Of a DNA stretch of 64,000 bases, positions 47,009-54,599 are shown piece after piece. The DNA is taken from contig JADFJB010000001.1 of NCBI GenBank assembly GCA_022566355.1, positions 1 through 64,000 of the forward strand. The letters run 5' to 3'. The stretch comes from a candidate division KSB1 bacterium (GTDB lineage: Bacteria; Zhuqueibacterota; JdFR-76; DREG01). The translations under genes and the position numbers were made by a program. Positions within the stretch are counted from its first letter, which is position 1; each line of letters starts with the position of its first letter. The notes beneath the pieces are model-generated. The model was given only the letters and a program-made list of their open reading frames with translations, was not told where the DNA came from and ran no database searches.

Positions 47009-47470
47009 TCAGGTTAGTTGATATTCAGTAGTGATTTCAATCGCTTTATGCAAAGATTTATAAACCGGACAGTAATCTGCGTGCATACTATGAACGCGTT
47101 CGATCGTTTCTTTAGCCTCTTTTGTTGCAGATATCCTATAGAGTACATGAATACGCCGAATAACAAGGACATTGTCTTCTAATTCAACTTCTCCCCTGAC
47201 TTCCGCAGTAAGCTTCTTATTGCTAGCATCAACTTGACGCGCTTCCAGCGCGCTTCCAAAAGTTCCGGTGAGTCAGCCGCCGGTTGCTGCGATCACATAA
47301 TCTATGGTTGTTGCTTGTGGTTCGGAGATATCCGGACTGATCCCGTAATGCTTGGCGATATCACCGTGCACACCAAACTTAACCGTTTGGTTTACTGGCA
47401 GATAGGCTGTACGTAATGGCCCGTGATGGCGTTCGATTTGTATTTTTGAGACATAGACAACATCTGGCAT
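47009..47470 (-). CDS. OsmC-family protein with in-frame TGA at the first redox Cys (candidate selenoprotein)
   Basis: From the ATG at 47470 (GGAGG 5 nt upstream) the frame runs 153 sense codons, interrupted only by a TGA at 47273-47275 (codon 66). Around it the protein reads DYVIAATGG, stop, LTGTFGSALEARQ: exactly where OsmC-like proteins carry their first conserved Cys. The second redox Cys is intact (MHADYCPVYKSLHKAI), and everything downstream to TGA 47009-47011 is clean. Read as selenocysteine (U66), the product is a full-length OsmC/Ohr-fold peroxidase of normal size. A hairpin of SECIS type follows the TGA. Alternatively, it is a recent nonsense mutation. OsmC-like selenoproteins have been reported in surveys of marine bacteria. 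Confidence 0.75.
47232..47263 (-). promoter_or_regulatory. Candidate bacterial SECIS hairpin for UGA-66 of the OsmC-like gene
   Basis: Just after the TGA (mRNA sense) the upper stem GCGCGC (47253-47248) pairs with GCGCGU (47242-47237) around the loop UGGAA (47247-47243). A lower stem pairs parts of ACUUUUG with CAAGU. The loop begins 26 nt after the UGA and has G in its second position, matching the bacterial SECIS rules (loop 16-37 nt from UGA, G in the first two loop bases). Confidence 0.6.
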
Positions 47471-47650
47471 TTTGACCTCCGATTCATATTCGTGTTTATA
47501 AAATTTACTTTTTTGATAAAAACATCCTGAACTTTTTTATGGCGAAGTAAGCTAGCTAAAACCATCTAAACTGTCAAGTAATAAGTTAACAATTTAGAAG
47601 CCTCTTCGGTTAAGGCTTGATTATTGGTTCTTTGAATTTGTAATTTATTT

Positions 47651-47685
47651 GGTATTTGGTATTTGGTATTTGGTATTTGGTATTT
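47651..47685. repeat. Tandem GGTATTT x5 microsatellite
   Basis: Five perfect 7-bp units GGTATTT followed by a changed unit GGTTTTT, lying just after the stop of the D-2-hydroxyacid dehydrogenase gene (minus strand). It lies in a 234-bp gap otherwise empty except for the promoter of the OsmC-like gene. Slippage-prone; function unknown. Confidence 0.85.
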
Positions 47686-47704
47686 GGTTTTTGTCTTTTG
47701 TGAT

Positions 47705-48757
47705 TTAATAGAAATTATCCACATCAAACACATTCTTCATGGGTTTATTAGAAAGGAATCGGTTTAGATTATCGCAGAACAGATCGGTCAATCGGCGGTT
47801 CTCGCGATCACTGGTACTGGCGGAGTGGGGACTGATCAACACATTTGGCATTTCCCATAAGGGGCTATTTTCCGGTAGCGGTTCGTTCGCAAAAACATCG
47901 AGACAAGCACCACCCAACTGACCGGACCGTAATGCTTCAATTAAATCGGGTTCATCCACCAACGCACCCCGTCCGATATTAATAAAAATAGCGCCTCGGG
48001 GCATTAACGAAAATTCTTCCGCCCCCAGCATGGCATCGGTTTTATCCGTATGTGGTGCGCATAAAACCAGGTAGTCGGCCGATCTTAAAGCGGAGTGAAG
48101 TTCGTTGGGAGCATAAAGACGATCCATGTTGAGGGCAGAAGGATCGATGCCGGAAATTCTCCGCTTTACGCCAATCACATACATGCCTAGCGTTTTGGCA
48201 CAACGTGCGACTTCTGAACCAATTGCACCTGCGCCGATAATAAGCAGGGTTCTCTCAACCAGGTCGGTTCCGGCAAAGCGCTGCCAGTGTTTGCGCTTCT
48301 GGCCGTGAGCCATGGTAAAAAATCCCCGGCTGAATAGCGTCATAGCCATTACACAAAATTCGGTGAGTGGCTGTGCATGAATTCCAGTTGCCGTTGTTAT
48401 TACAGTGTGGGGCAAACGAATATGGTATTGCCAGCGTTTTACGAGCTGTCCGATTCCGGCACTAGTGGCTTGTATCCAGAGAACATGAGGGGCCAATTCA
48501 GGTAAGTCTTCAAGATGGGTGCGGTCAAAATCAAATAATATATCCGCTCTTTGTAAAAGTTTTTGCCAACGGTTTTCCTGGTCAGGTGTCCTTGTAAATG
48601 GATTGCCAATATGGTCAGCAGCATAACGAGGAGTGGGAAGCAACTCCGGTTCATATAGTACATTCAACCGTTTGCTGACAGATCGAATTCGATCCACATG
48701 CTCTTCTTCCAAGTAGCTGGCAATGACTAGATTCAATATGGATTTGTCTGAAAGCAT
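47705..48757 (-). CDS. D-2-hydroxyacid dehydrogenase (NAD-dependent)
   Basis: 350 residues. The Rossmann motif LLIIGAGAIGSEVARCAKTL is near residue 168. The catalytic Arg lies in FINIGRGALVDEPDLIEALR, Glu in LDVFANEPLPENSPLWEMP and His in VLISPHSAS, the full set of the family. It reduces or oxidises a 2-hydroxy acid using NAD(P); the KRRISG segment after the second strand suggests NADP preference. The substrate is unknown, glyoxylate or hydroxypyruvate type being common. No clear Shine-Dalgarno. Confidence 0.88.
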   Translation of the reverse strand: MLSDKSILNLVIASYLEEEHVDRIRSVSKRLNVLYEPELLPTPRYAADHIGNPFTRTPDQENRWQKLLQRADILFDFDRTHLEDLPELAPHVLWIQATSAGIGQLVKRWQYHIRLPHTVITTATGIHAQPLTEFCVMAMTLFSRGFFTMAHGQKRKHWQRFAGTDLVERTLLIIGAGAIGSEVARCAKTLGMYVIGVKRRISGIDPSALNMDRLYAPNELHSALRSADYLVLCAPHTDKTDAMLGAEEFSLMPRGAIFINIGRGALVDEPDLIEALRSGQLGGACLDVFANEPLPENSPLWEMPNVLISPHSASTSDRENRRLTDLFCDNLNRFLSNKPMKNVFDVDNFY

Positions 48758-48780
48758 TCGTTTATGGGGTTAATTAACTC

Positions 48781-48925
48781 GATCTATTCATAAACTTTGT
48801 CACTGGTTTATAAAACTGTCATTCCCGTCCCGCCTGGGCGGGATTATCGGGAATCTTGTTACACAGGCCCATAGACCCCCGATAAAAGCACTCGGGGGTG
48901 ACAATTTTGGGGTTCTCGGACACCC
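48781..48925. repeat. Dispersed intergenic repeat, copy C
   Basis: About 145 bp with the same ordered words as 2681-2816. It carries an additional short palindrome, CCCGCCTGGGCGGG, absent from copy A, so the copies differ by a small insertion in the loop. It lies between the dehydrogenase start and the S9 peptidase stop. GACGGGATGACATTGG at 48963-48978 nearby repeats the element end, perhaps a partial second copy. Confidence 0.75.
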
Positions 48926-49019
48926 CGAAAGTATTCGGGAACTACACTCTGTAGCATCCTGCGCGACGGGATGACATTGGATGTTTTAAGCTTAAACAGA
49001 TCGCAGTTTAAAATCAAAT

Positions 49020-51587
49020 CTACCTACTCTTTTTCTTTCCACTCATTTTCTTTTCACGGTTCATTTCAATGATGTCCACTGTGTAAGCATAATTTCCAAT
49101 CAAATGTTTGCAAAAATAATCCGATCTTAACCAGAAAAAATATTCGTTCATATCGCCATAACCATGTCTCTGTCCCGGAAATACAAAGAAATCAAAGCGT
49201 TTGTTTGCTTTGATTAAAGCATTCGCCAACCGAATTGTGCCGGCAGGATGAACGTTGTTATCGATATCGCCAGTGGTTATTAACAAACGTCCTTTTAAAT
49301 TTTTAGCAATTTCCGAATTCTTCTCGATATCGTATTCAAATTTGATGTTGCCGTCTTTGTCCGTAACCTCTTTGACGCCATGGTGTTTTTCACTCCACCA
49401 GCGATTATAGACATTATTTTCATGATTTCCTGATGAAGAAACGGCCACTTTAAAGAAATCCGGGTAAACAAGCATTGCGGCTGTTGACATAAAACCACCG
49501 CCCGAATGACCAAAGATCCCCACTTTGTCGATGTCGATAAATGGATACCGATCCGCTAGTTGTTCGATGGCTGCTTTTTTGTCTGCCAATCCATAATCAC
49601 GGAGATTGCCATATCCATAGTTGTGGTACCATTTTGAGCGGCTTGGATGACCGCCGCGGTTGCCCACAGTAATGACTATAAATCCAAACTGGGCCAGCCG
49701 ATCGGTTCTGTCCATCCGGGTAGAAAAAGATTTGCTGACCGACTCAGTTTGGGGACCGGGATATACATAGGCAATGATCGGGTATTTCCTGGTGGAATCG
49801 AAATCGAAAGGTTTATATATGACGCCGTACAAATCCGTAATACCATCATCTGCTTTCACTCGGTAGGGTTTCGGAAATTTGTAGCCGGCCTGCATCAATA
49901 ATGACAGATCTGCAGTCTCCAGGTCCACAATTTTGTTGCCGCGATTATCCCGCACTTCTGATTTTGGCGTTGTATCCACACTGGAATACGTATTGACAAA
50001 AAAGCGATTGGAGTCGCTGGGGCGAGCCGTGTGGTTATAGTTGCCAGGATTCAACAGCGTAAGTCCCGTACCGTTAAAATTTACTTTATATAAATGCCTG
50101 TAGTAAGGGTCTTCATTGGATTCGTGGGCATTCGCTGTAAAATAGAGAACCCGGTTTTCAGCATCGATCCCGGAGATGTTTTCACTGTGAAAAGGACCTG
50201 AAGTAATTTGATTCTTTAGATTACCGTTTCCATCATAAAGATAAAAATGAGCCCAACCATCCCGTTCAGACCAGTGGATCAATTCTTGGCCGTTGTTGAC
50301 AAGTCCAAGTCGGCGAGTTTCCACATAAGTGTTGAGCCTTTCCTCAATCAAAACTTTGACTTCGCCAGTGGCTGCATCCGCAACACAAATATCGATCCGG
50401 TGCAGGTCGCGACTGGTTCTGGTGAAGTAAACTTTATCCGGAGTTTCTGCTAACCAAAGACTGGGTCTATTGTCATCATCACGATTCTTCGCTAATCGCG
50501 CTGCGGTAATGATGGAAACCTGCTGATCTTTAAATTCATCTTCCTGGACAACTATCTTTTCTTCCGAGGATAAATCAAAAACCAGGAGCTCAACCTGGGA
50601 AGCTTCCGATTCACCTGGCATGTTATATTTATAGGTTTCCAATGTGGGCCTGGGATTTGCTACAGAATTGATAACCCATAAATCCTTAACCTCACGACTG
50701 TCGGAACGAGTCATTGCAAACTTTTTTGAATTGCGGGACCAGACGATCCGAACTGATTTTCGTTTATCTTTGTTCTTTACCTTGTCAACATTAGTCTCAC
50801 CTCGGCTCCGGCCCTGGTAGCTATAATACTCTTCACCATCAGTCGTCAAAGGGTGCTCCACTATTGTAGAATCCTCTTTTGTAGAATCCTCTTCGCTCTC
50901 GACGGCTTTCAGGTAATTCTCCATGTCCATCCAGAACAGGTTGTAGTTTTTGGAAAAGATAACAACTGAACTATCCGGAGCTATAGATGCCCAATCCGGT
51001 CTTTTCTTCGGTTTTTTATAATCTTCTACGATGGTTAGTTTTCCTGTGGAAAGCCTGTATTCAAAAAAGAAGATCTTTTTCTTGGGTTTTTTATTTTTTA
51101 CTTTTTTCTTGTCATCCTTTTTTTCTTCCTTTTTTTGATCTTCTTTTTTCTCTTCCTTTTCCTCTTTTTCTTCTTTCTTCTCATCTTGCGAACTTTCTAC
51201 TTCAAAGAAGATTGCCGTTTCATTCTTTATGAATTTGATTTTATCAATTGGAAGGTGTTTGGCATCATAAGGGTCTTTGGTTATCCGAGTCAGCATGGCA
51301 GCTATTTTAACATTATCGAAAATTGGGCGCTTCGTTCGTTTAACCGGATCAACTATGTAAAATGTCTTGCCTTCGCTAGTTTCGAAGGAGTACCAAAATC
51401 GGTTACTTAGCTTAAGCCAATGTGGATCCACGGATGTACTAAAAACCATTTTTTTCATCTTGTTTGGCGAAAACTTAGAAGCCAGCAGGTAGTTGGCTTT
51501 ATCGATGGGTTTATTTTGGCCTGATAAACTTGCAGATTGAAATACAAGGGCTGTCAACGCGATTACAATAATAATACTTCTTTTCAT
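49020..51587 (-). CDS. S9-family (prolyl oligopeptidase/DPP IV-like) secreted peptidase
   Basis: 855 residues with a signal peptide (about 1-23). A beta-propeller region is followed by an alpha/beta-hydrolase domain with GIFGHSGGGFMSTAAM (Ser nucleophile in G-x-S-x-G), the Asp near DIDNNVHPAGTIRLAN and the His in FFVFPGQRHGYGDMN. It should cut dipeptides after Pro or Ala in the periplasm or outside. An unusual insert of about 35 residues, almost only E, K and D, lies near residues 145-180 before the propeller blades. The ATG at 51587 has AGGA 7 nt upstream; a TTG at 51608 is less likely. Confidence 0.9.
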   Translation of the reverse strand: MKRSIIIVIALTALVFQSASLSGQNKPIDKANYLLASKFSPNKMKKMVFSTSVDPHWLKLSNRFWYSFETSEGKTFYIVDPVKRTKRPIFDNVKIAAMLTRITKDPYDAKHLPIDKIKFIKNETAIFFEVESSQDEKKEEKEEKEEKKEDQKKEEKKDDKKKVKNKKPKKKIFFFEYRLSTGKLTIVEDYKKPKKRPDWASIAPDSSVVIFSKNYNLFWMDMENYLKAVESEEDSTKEDSTIVEHPLTTDGEEYYSYQGRSRGETNVDKVKNKDKRKSVRIVWSRNSKKFAMTRSDSREVKDLWVINSVANPRPTLETYKYNMPGESEASQVELLVFDLSSEEKIVVQEDEFKDQQVSIITAARLAKNRDDDNRPSLWLAETPDKVYFTRTSRDLHRIDICVADAATGEVKVLIEERLNTYVETRRLGLVNNGQELIHWSERDGWAHFYLYDGNGNLKNQITSGPFHSENISGIDAENRVLYFTANAHESNEDPYYRHLYKVNFNGTGLTLLNPGNYNHTARPSDSNRFFVNTYSSVDTTPKSEVRDNRGNKIVDLETADLSLLMQAGYKFPKPYRVKADDGITDLYGVIYKPFDFDSTRKYPIIAYVYPGPQTESVSKSFSTRMDRTDRLAQFGFIVITVGNRGGHPSRSKWYHNYGYGNLRDYGLADKKAAIEQLADRYPFIDIDKVGIFGHSGGGFMSTAAMLVYPDFFKVAVSSSGNHENNVYNRWWSEKHHGVKEVTDKDGNIKFEYDIEKNSEIAKNLKGRLLITTGDIDNNVHPAGTIRLANALIKANKRFDFFVFPGQRHGYGDMNEYFFWLRSDYFCKHLIGNYAYTVDIIEMNREKKMSGKKKSR

Positions 51588-52285
51588 AGCATGTTCCTTC
51601 CTAATCAATTAATTAATTGTTCAGAATTCAGTAAGTAAGGGTGAATAATAGAGTGAGATTCTCATTCTCATTCGAAATTCAGATTACTTCTTAATAAGAA
51701 AAAATATCTACTAAAAAGTCAATGAATTAATATCAATAAATATGAATTCACCAAAAACTTGTGGGATTTGTTCATAAAAATAATTCAGAAAAGACTAGCT
51801 TTTAAAATTCGAAGAAATTTTGTTTTTGGGTTATGAACCACAAGGCTATTTTTGGAATTTAGTAACATAATTGTAACTGTTGAAAATTGGCGGATATTTA
51901 ATATACTGAAATCCTTTAAAAAACACCGGTAAAAATGAAACCTATTTTTCTGTAAAAGATGTTTCAAATTGAACCAATTATAATAAATCGTGCAATATTT
52001 CTTGGATATTGATTTAATTTGAAACAAATTATTTATCCTATCGCTTCAATTTAAAAAACAATCGAATCAACAATTTCATGCCTTTCTAACCTGCTGTGTG
52101 CACAAATATCGACCAACCCACAAATAGTTGCCGGATATTTCCCTATAAAAATAGAGAATTTGACCGGATTAGTCAGGTTCAAAGTAAAAAAACCCTTTAT
52201 TAGAATATTTATAAGATATTAAATAATAATAAGTTAAATCAACATTTATTTAACAAAAAATGTATGATTTTTACAATTTATCAAT
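51588..52285. other. Large divergent gap between the peptidase and the sigma54 cluster
   Basis: About 700 bp, very AT-rich. It contains the peptidase promoter and, at its right end, the sigma54-type promoter listed separately. Minus-strand frames of 80 codons in it have no ribosome binding site and low-complexity translations. GTAACATAATTGTAAC near 51863-51878 is a small repeat of GTAAC. No RNA or gene supported. Confidence 0.4.
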
Positions 52286-52303
52286 ATGGCATAATCCTTG
52301 CTG
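52286..52303 (+). promoter_or_regulatory. Sigma54-type promoter for the PATAN/ParA/FtsZ cluster
   Basis: TATGGCATAATCCTTGCT has GG at 52288-52289 and GC at 52300-52301 with exactly 10 nt between, and matches the consensus TGGCAY-N5-TTGCW closely. Transcription would begin near 52313, 42 nt before the ATG of the first gene. The activator is probably the NtrC-type protein at 61010-62356. Confidence 0.65.
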
Positions 52304-52354
52304 AGCATCTCGTAAAAGATGTTTTAGATTTAGTTAATAGTGGATAAAAGAACA

Positions 52355-52969
52355 ATGAATATGCCTGAACACAGAGTTCTGATTGTAGATGATGAAGAAG
52401 ATTTAACCTGGAGCATCACCAAGAGCTTAAAAAGGGAAAATCGAATTTCAGAGGTAAATTCTTTCAACTCAGGTAGCGAAGCGTTAGAAATTCTACAAAA
52501 TGAAAGAGTAGATCTATTGGTCACTGATCTGCGCATGCCGGGAATTAATGGTTTTGCACTTATTAAGTATATTCAAGAAAAGAAATTAAATACAAAAATC
52601 ATCATTATGACAGCCTATAGATCCGAAGAAATTCTAAATAAAGTTTTAATGGATGATAAGTGTAGTTTCATAGAAAAACCATTTGAGATGAGTAGTTTGA
52701 AGCAAAAGATCTATAAAATTCTTGAGCCTGTGCCATTAAAAGTTAAGAACGATGCAAGCAGGAAAATTCTTCATCTTTTAGATACAACAACGACCATCGA
52801 TGATCTTCGGGTTACTTTGGTCAGTGGGAGTAAGAAGGGTCGTTTATACATTTCCAAAGGGCAGATCTATCAGGCAGAATTAGGATATATGAATGGAAAA
52901 AATGCACTCGATGAAATGCTAAATTGGGATCATTGTAGATTAGAAGTTGAATCTCCTCAAAACCCATAA
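52355..52969 (+). CDS. Response regulator with PATAN (DUF4388) output domain
   Basis: 204 residues. The receiver domain (about 1-120) has the acidic pair in LIVDDEEDLTW, the phospho-Asp in LLVTDLRMPGINGF, T in IIIMTAYRS and K in FIEKPFE. The C-terminal ~75 residues (KGRLYISKGQIYQAELGYMN, GKNALDEMLNWDHCRLEVE) are a PATAN-like domain, as in PatA-type regulators, without DNA-binding motif. Output by protein contact is expected. It is the first gene of the cluster. A GTG at 52340 in frame is possible, but ATG at 52355 leaves a more normal leader from the sigma54 start. Confidence 0.85.
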   Translation: MNMPEHRVLIVDDEEDLTWSITKSLKRENRISEVNSFNSGSEALEILQNERVDLLVTDLRMPGINGFALIKYIQEKKLNTKIIIMTAYRSEEILNKVLMDDKCSFIEKPFEMSSLKQKIYKILEPVPLKVKNDASRKILHLLDTTTTIDDLRVTLVSGSKKGRLYISKGQIYQAELGYMNGKNALDEMLNWDHCRLEVESPQNP

Positions 52970-53094
52970 TTTTGTTGAAGAGTAGTTTGAAAACCCGATG
53001 AAAAATAATTTTAGATTTAAGGAAATCACTAATTGTTTCCGATAAATAGAATTAATAAACTAAAAATGTTTTATTGAATTCCAGGAGTAGTTGC

Positions 53095-53883
53095 ATGGGC
53101 GAAGTTGTTTCAATTGCAAGTCAAAAAGGTGGTGTTGGTAAAACCACAACAGCGGTAAATTTGGGTGCTGCATTTGCTCATCTTAATTATAGAACATTAA
53201 TAATAGATTTGGATCCGCAGGGAGGTATAGCCTCTAGTTTCGGGATGAGTCGCTATGATATAAAGGGTGGAATTCTACAACTATTCACAGAAAATATGCC
53301 TATTGAACAAACAATCCATTCTACCGAACTGAGTAATTTAGACTTAATTCCATGCAATGTTTGGTCCGATGACGATGAAAAAAGGAAACTAATCGGATCA
53401 TCCGCAGAATCAAAACTGAAAGCTTGCTTACGTTCCATTAAAGAGGATTATGATTATTTTCTTATCGACTGTCCCCCAGCTTTGGGGAATCTAACTTATA
53501 ATGGTTTGATTGCATCGGATTCGATAATTGTTCCAATTCAATGTGAATATTATGCTTTAAAGGCTTTAGGGCGTTTTTTAAAATTAACACGGACAATCAA
53601 AGAAGAATATAATCCATCATTGAAGTACCGTGGATTCTTACTAACCATGTATGATTCGAGGAATAATTTAACCAAACGGGTTGTCGAAAAAGTAAAATAT
53701 ACCCTAAAGGGGATGGTGTTTGAAACGGTTATTCCACGAAATGTCAGGCTGGCAGAAGTGCCTTATTATGGCCGGCCCGTTATGCTTTTTGATCAAAAGT
53801 GTAAAGGTAGTCAAAGTTATATGCAGTTGGCGGAGGAGATGGTTGCTTCAAATCAAATTCAAATCAAGAAAGAAGTTGCCTAA
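53095..53883 (+). CDS. ParA/Soj-family ATPase
   Basis: 262 residues. Deviant Walker A KGGVGKTTTAVNLGAAF, DLDPQGGIASSFGMSR and FLIDCPPALGNLTYNGLIAS define ParA. The family places chromosomes, plasmids or protein arrays by ATP-driven surface patterning. No parB or parS lies next to it, so cargo other than DNA (for example the FtsZ- and Hpt-like proteins) is likely. AGGAG lies 7 nt before the ATG at 53095; the frame opens earlier at TTG 53074. The next gene starts 18 nt after the stop. Confidence 0.92.
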   Translation: MGEVVSIASQKGGVGKTTTAVNLGAAFAHLNYRTLIIDLDPQGGIASSFGMSRYDIKGGILQLFTENMPIEQTIHSTELSNLDLIPCNVWSDDDEKRKLIGSSAESKLKACLRSIKEDYDYFLIDCPPALGNLTYNGLIASDSIIVPIQCEYYALKALGRFLKLTRTIKEEYNPSLKYRGFLLTMYDSRNNLTKRVVEKVKYTLKGMVFETVIPRNVRLAEVPYYGRPVMLFDQKCKGSQSYMQLAEEMVASNQIQIKKEVA

Positions 53884-53901
53884 AAATTGAAAGGTAAGCG
53901 A

Positions 53902-54588
53902 ATGGTCATACGATTTCTTAGACGTCTCACGGTTTTGGTCGTGGTGGCGGTAGCGGTGGCGTTGGGAATCAGTGCAATTGGGTTCACTTTACACCGAATT
54001 GAAACATTTCATTTTTTTACGTTTAACAACAGAATGGAGGGTTCAATAAAAGAAATTGAAGGCTCTATAAAAGTAGATCAACAACGACAAAATGTAACAA
54101 TTAGAATTATTAGTATCATTGATAAATATAATCCTACTATGTCAACTGAGTTAAAGCAAGTAATAGCAGATTTGATTTATAAAATGGAAGTTAAATATGA
54201 TAATCTGAACGTAGATCTAATCTGTGCAACAATTACGCATGAAAGTGCCCGGACATGGGATCCAAAAGTTATTTCACCGGTAGGTGCGATGGGTTTAATG
54301 CAAATAATGCCTAAGACCGGCCAATTTCTAGTTGAATATGAAAATTTAAAATGGACTTCAGCAGAAGAGATTCTCAATAATCCAATTTATAATGTTCGTA
54401 TGGGATGTCGATATCTTTCGATGTTAATTGATTTTTATGGCATCGAAGGAGCTCTAGCTGCTTATAATGGTGGAGAAAAACGAGCTGCAATGTGGCTTGC
54501 TAACAATAAAGCTGATGGGATTTTATGGGAAGAAACTCAGAATTATGTACCTGCTGTAATGAAATTATACCGTAAATTTCAGAATTAG
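53902..54588 (+). CDS. Membrane-anchored lytic transglycosylase (SLT domain)
   Basis: 228 residues. One N-terminal membrane segment (LTVLVVVAVAVALGISAIGF) is followed by a helical linker and the SLT domain (about 75-225). The catalytic Glu is in CATITHESARTWDPKVISPV, followed by GAMGLMQIMPKTG and AAYNGGEKRAAMW. It cuts peptidoglycan in the periplasm. The start ATG 53902 has AAGG 7 nt upstream. Presence between ParA and FtsZ-like genes suggests local opening of the wall at the site the system marks, for instance for an export apparatus. Confidence 0.9.
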   Translation: MVIRFLRRLTVLVVVAVAVALGISAIGFTLHRIETFHFFTFNNRMEGSIKEIEGSIKVDQQRQNVTIRIISIIDKYNPTMSTELKQVIADLIYKMEVKYDNLNVDLICATITHESARTWDPKVISPVGAMGLMQIMPKTGQFLVEYENLKWTSAEEILNNPIYNVRMGCRYLSMLIDFYGIEGALAAYNGGEKRAAMWLANNKADGILWEETQNYVPAVMKLYRKFQN

Positions 54589-54599
54589 GAGATACGTAT

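Noticed and set aside
51785-52027. 80-codon minus-strand frame in the gap before the sigma54 cluster
   Set aside because: AT-rich, no ribosome binding site, biased composition and no domain.
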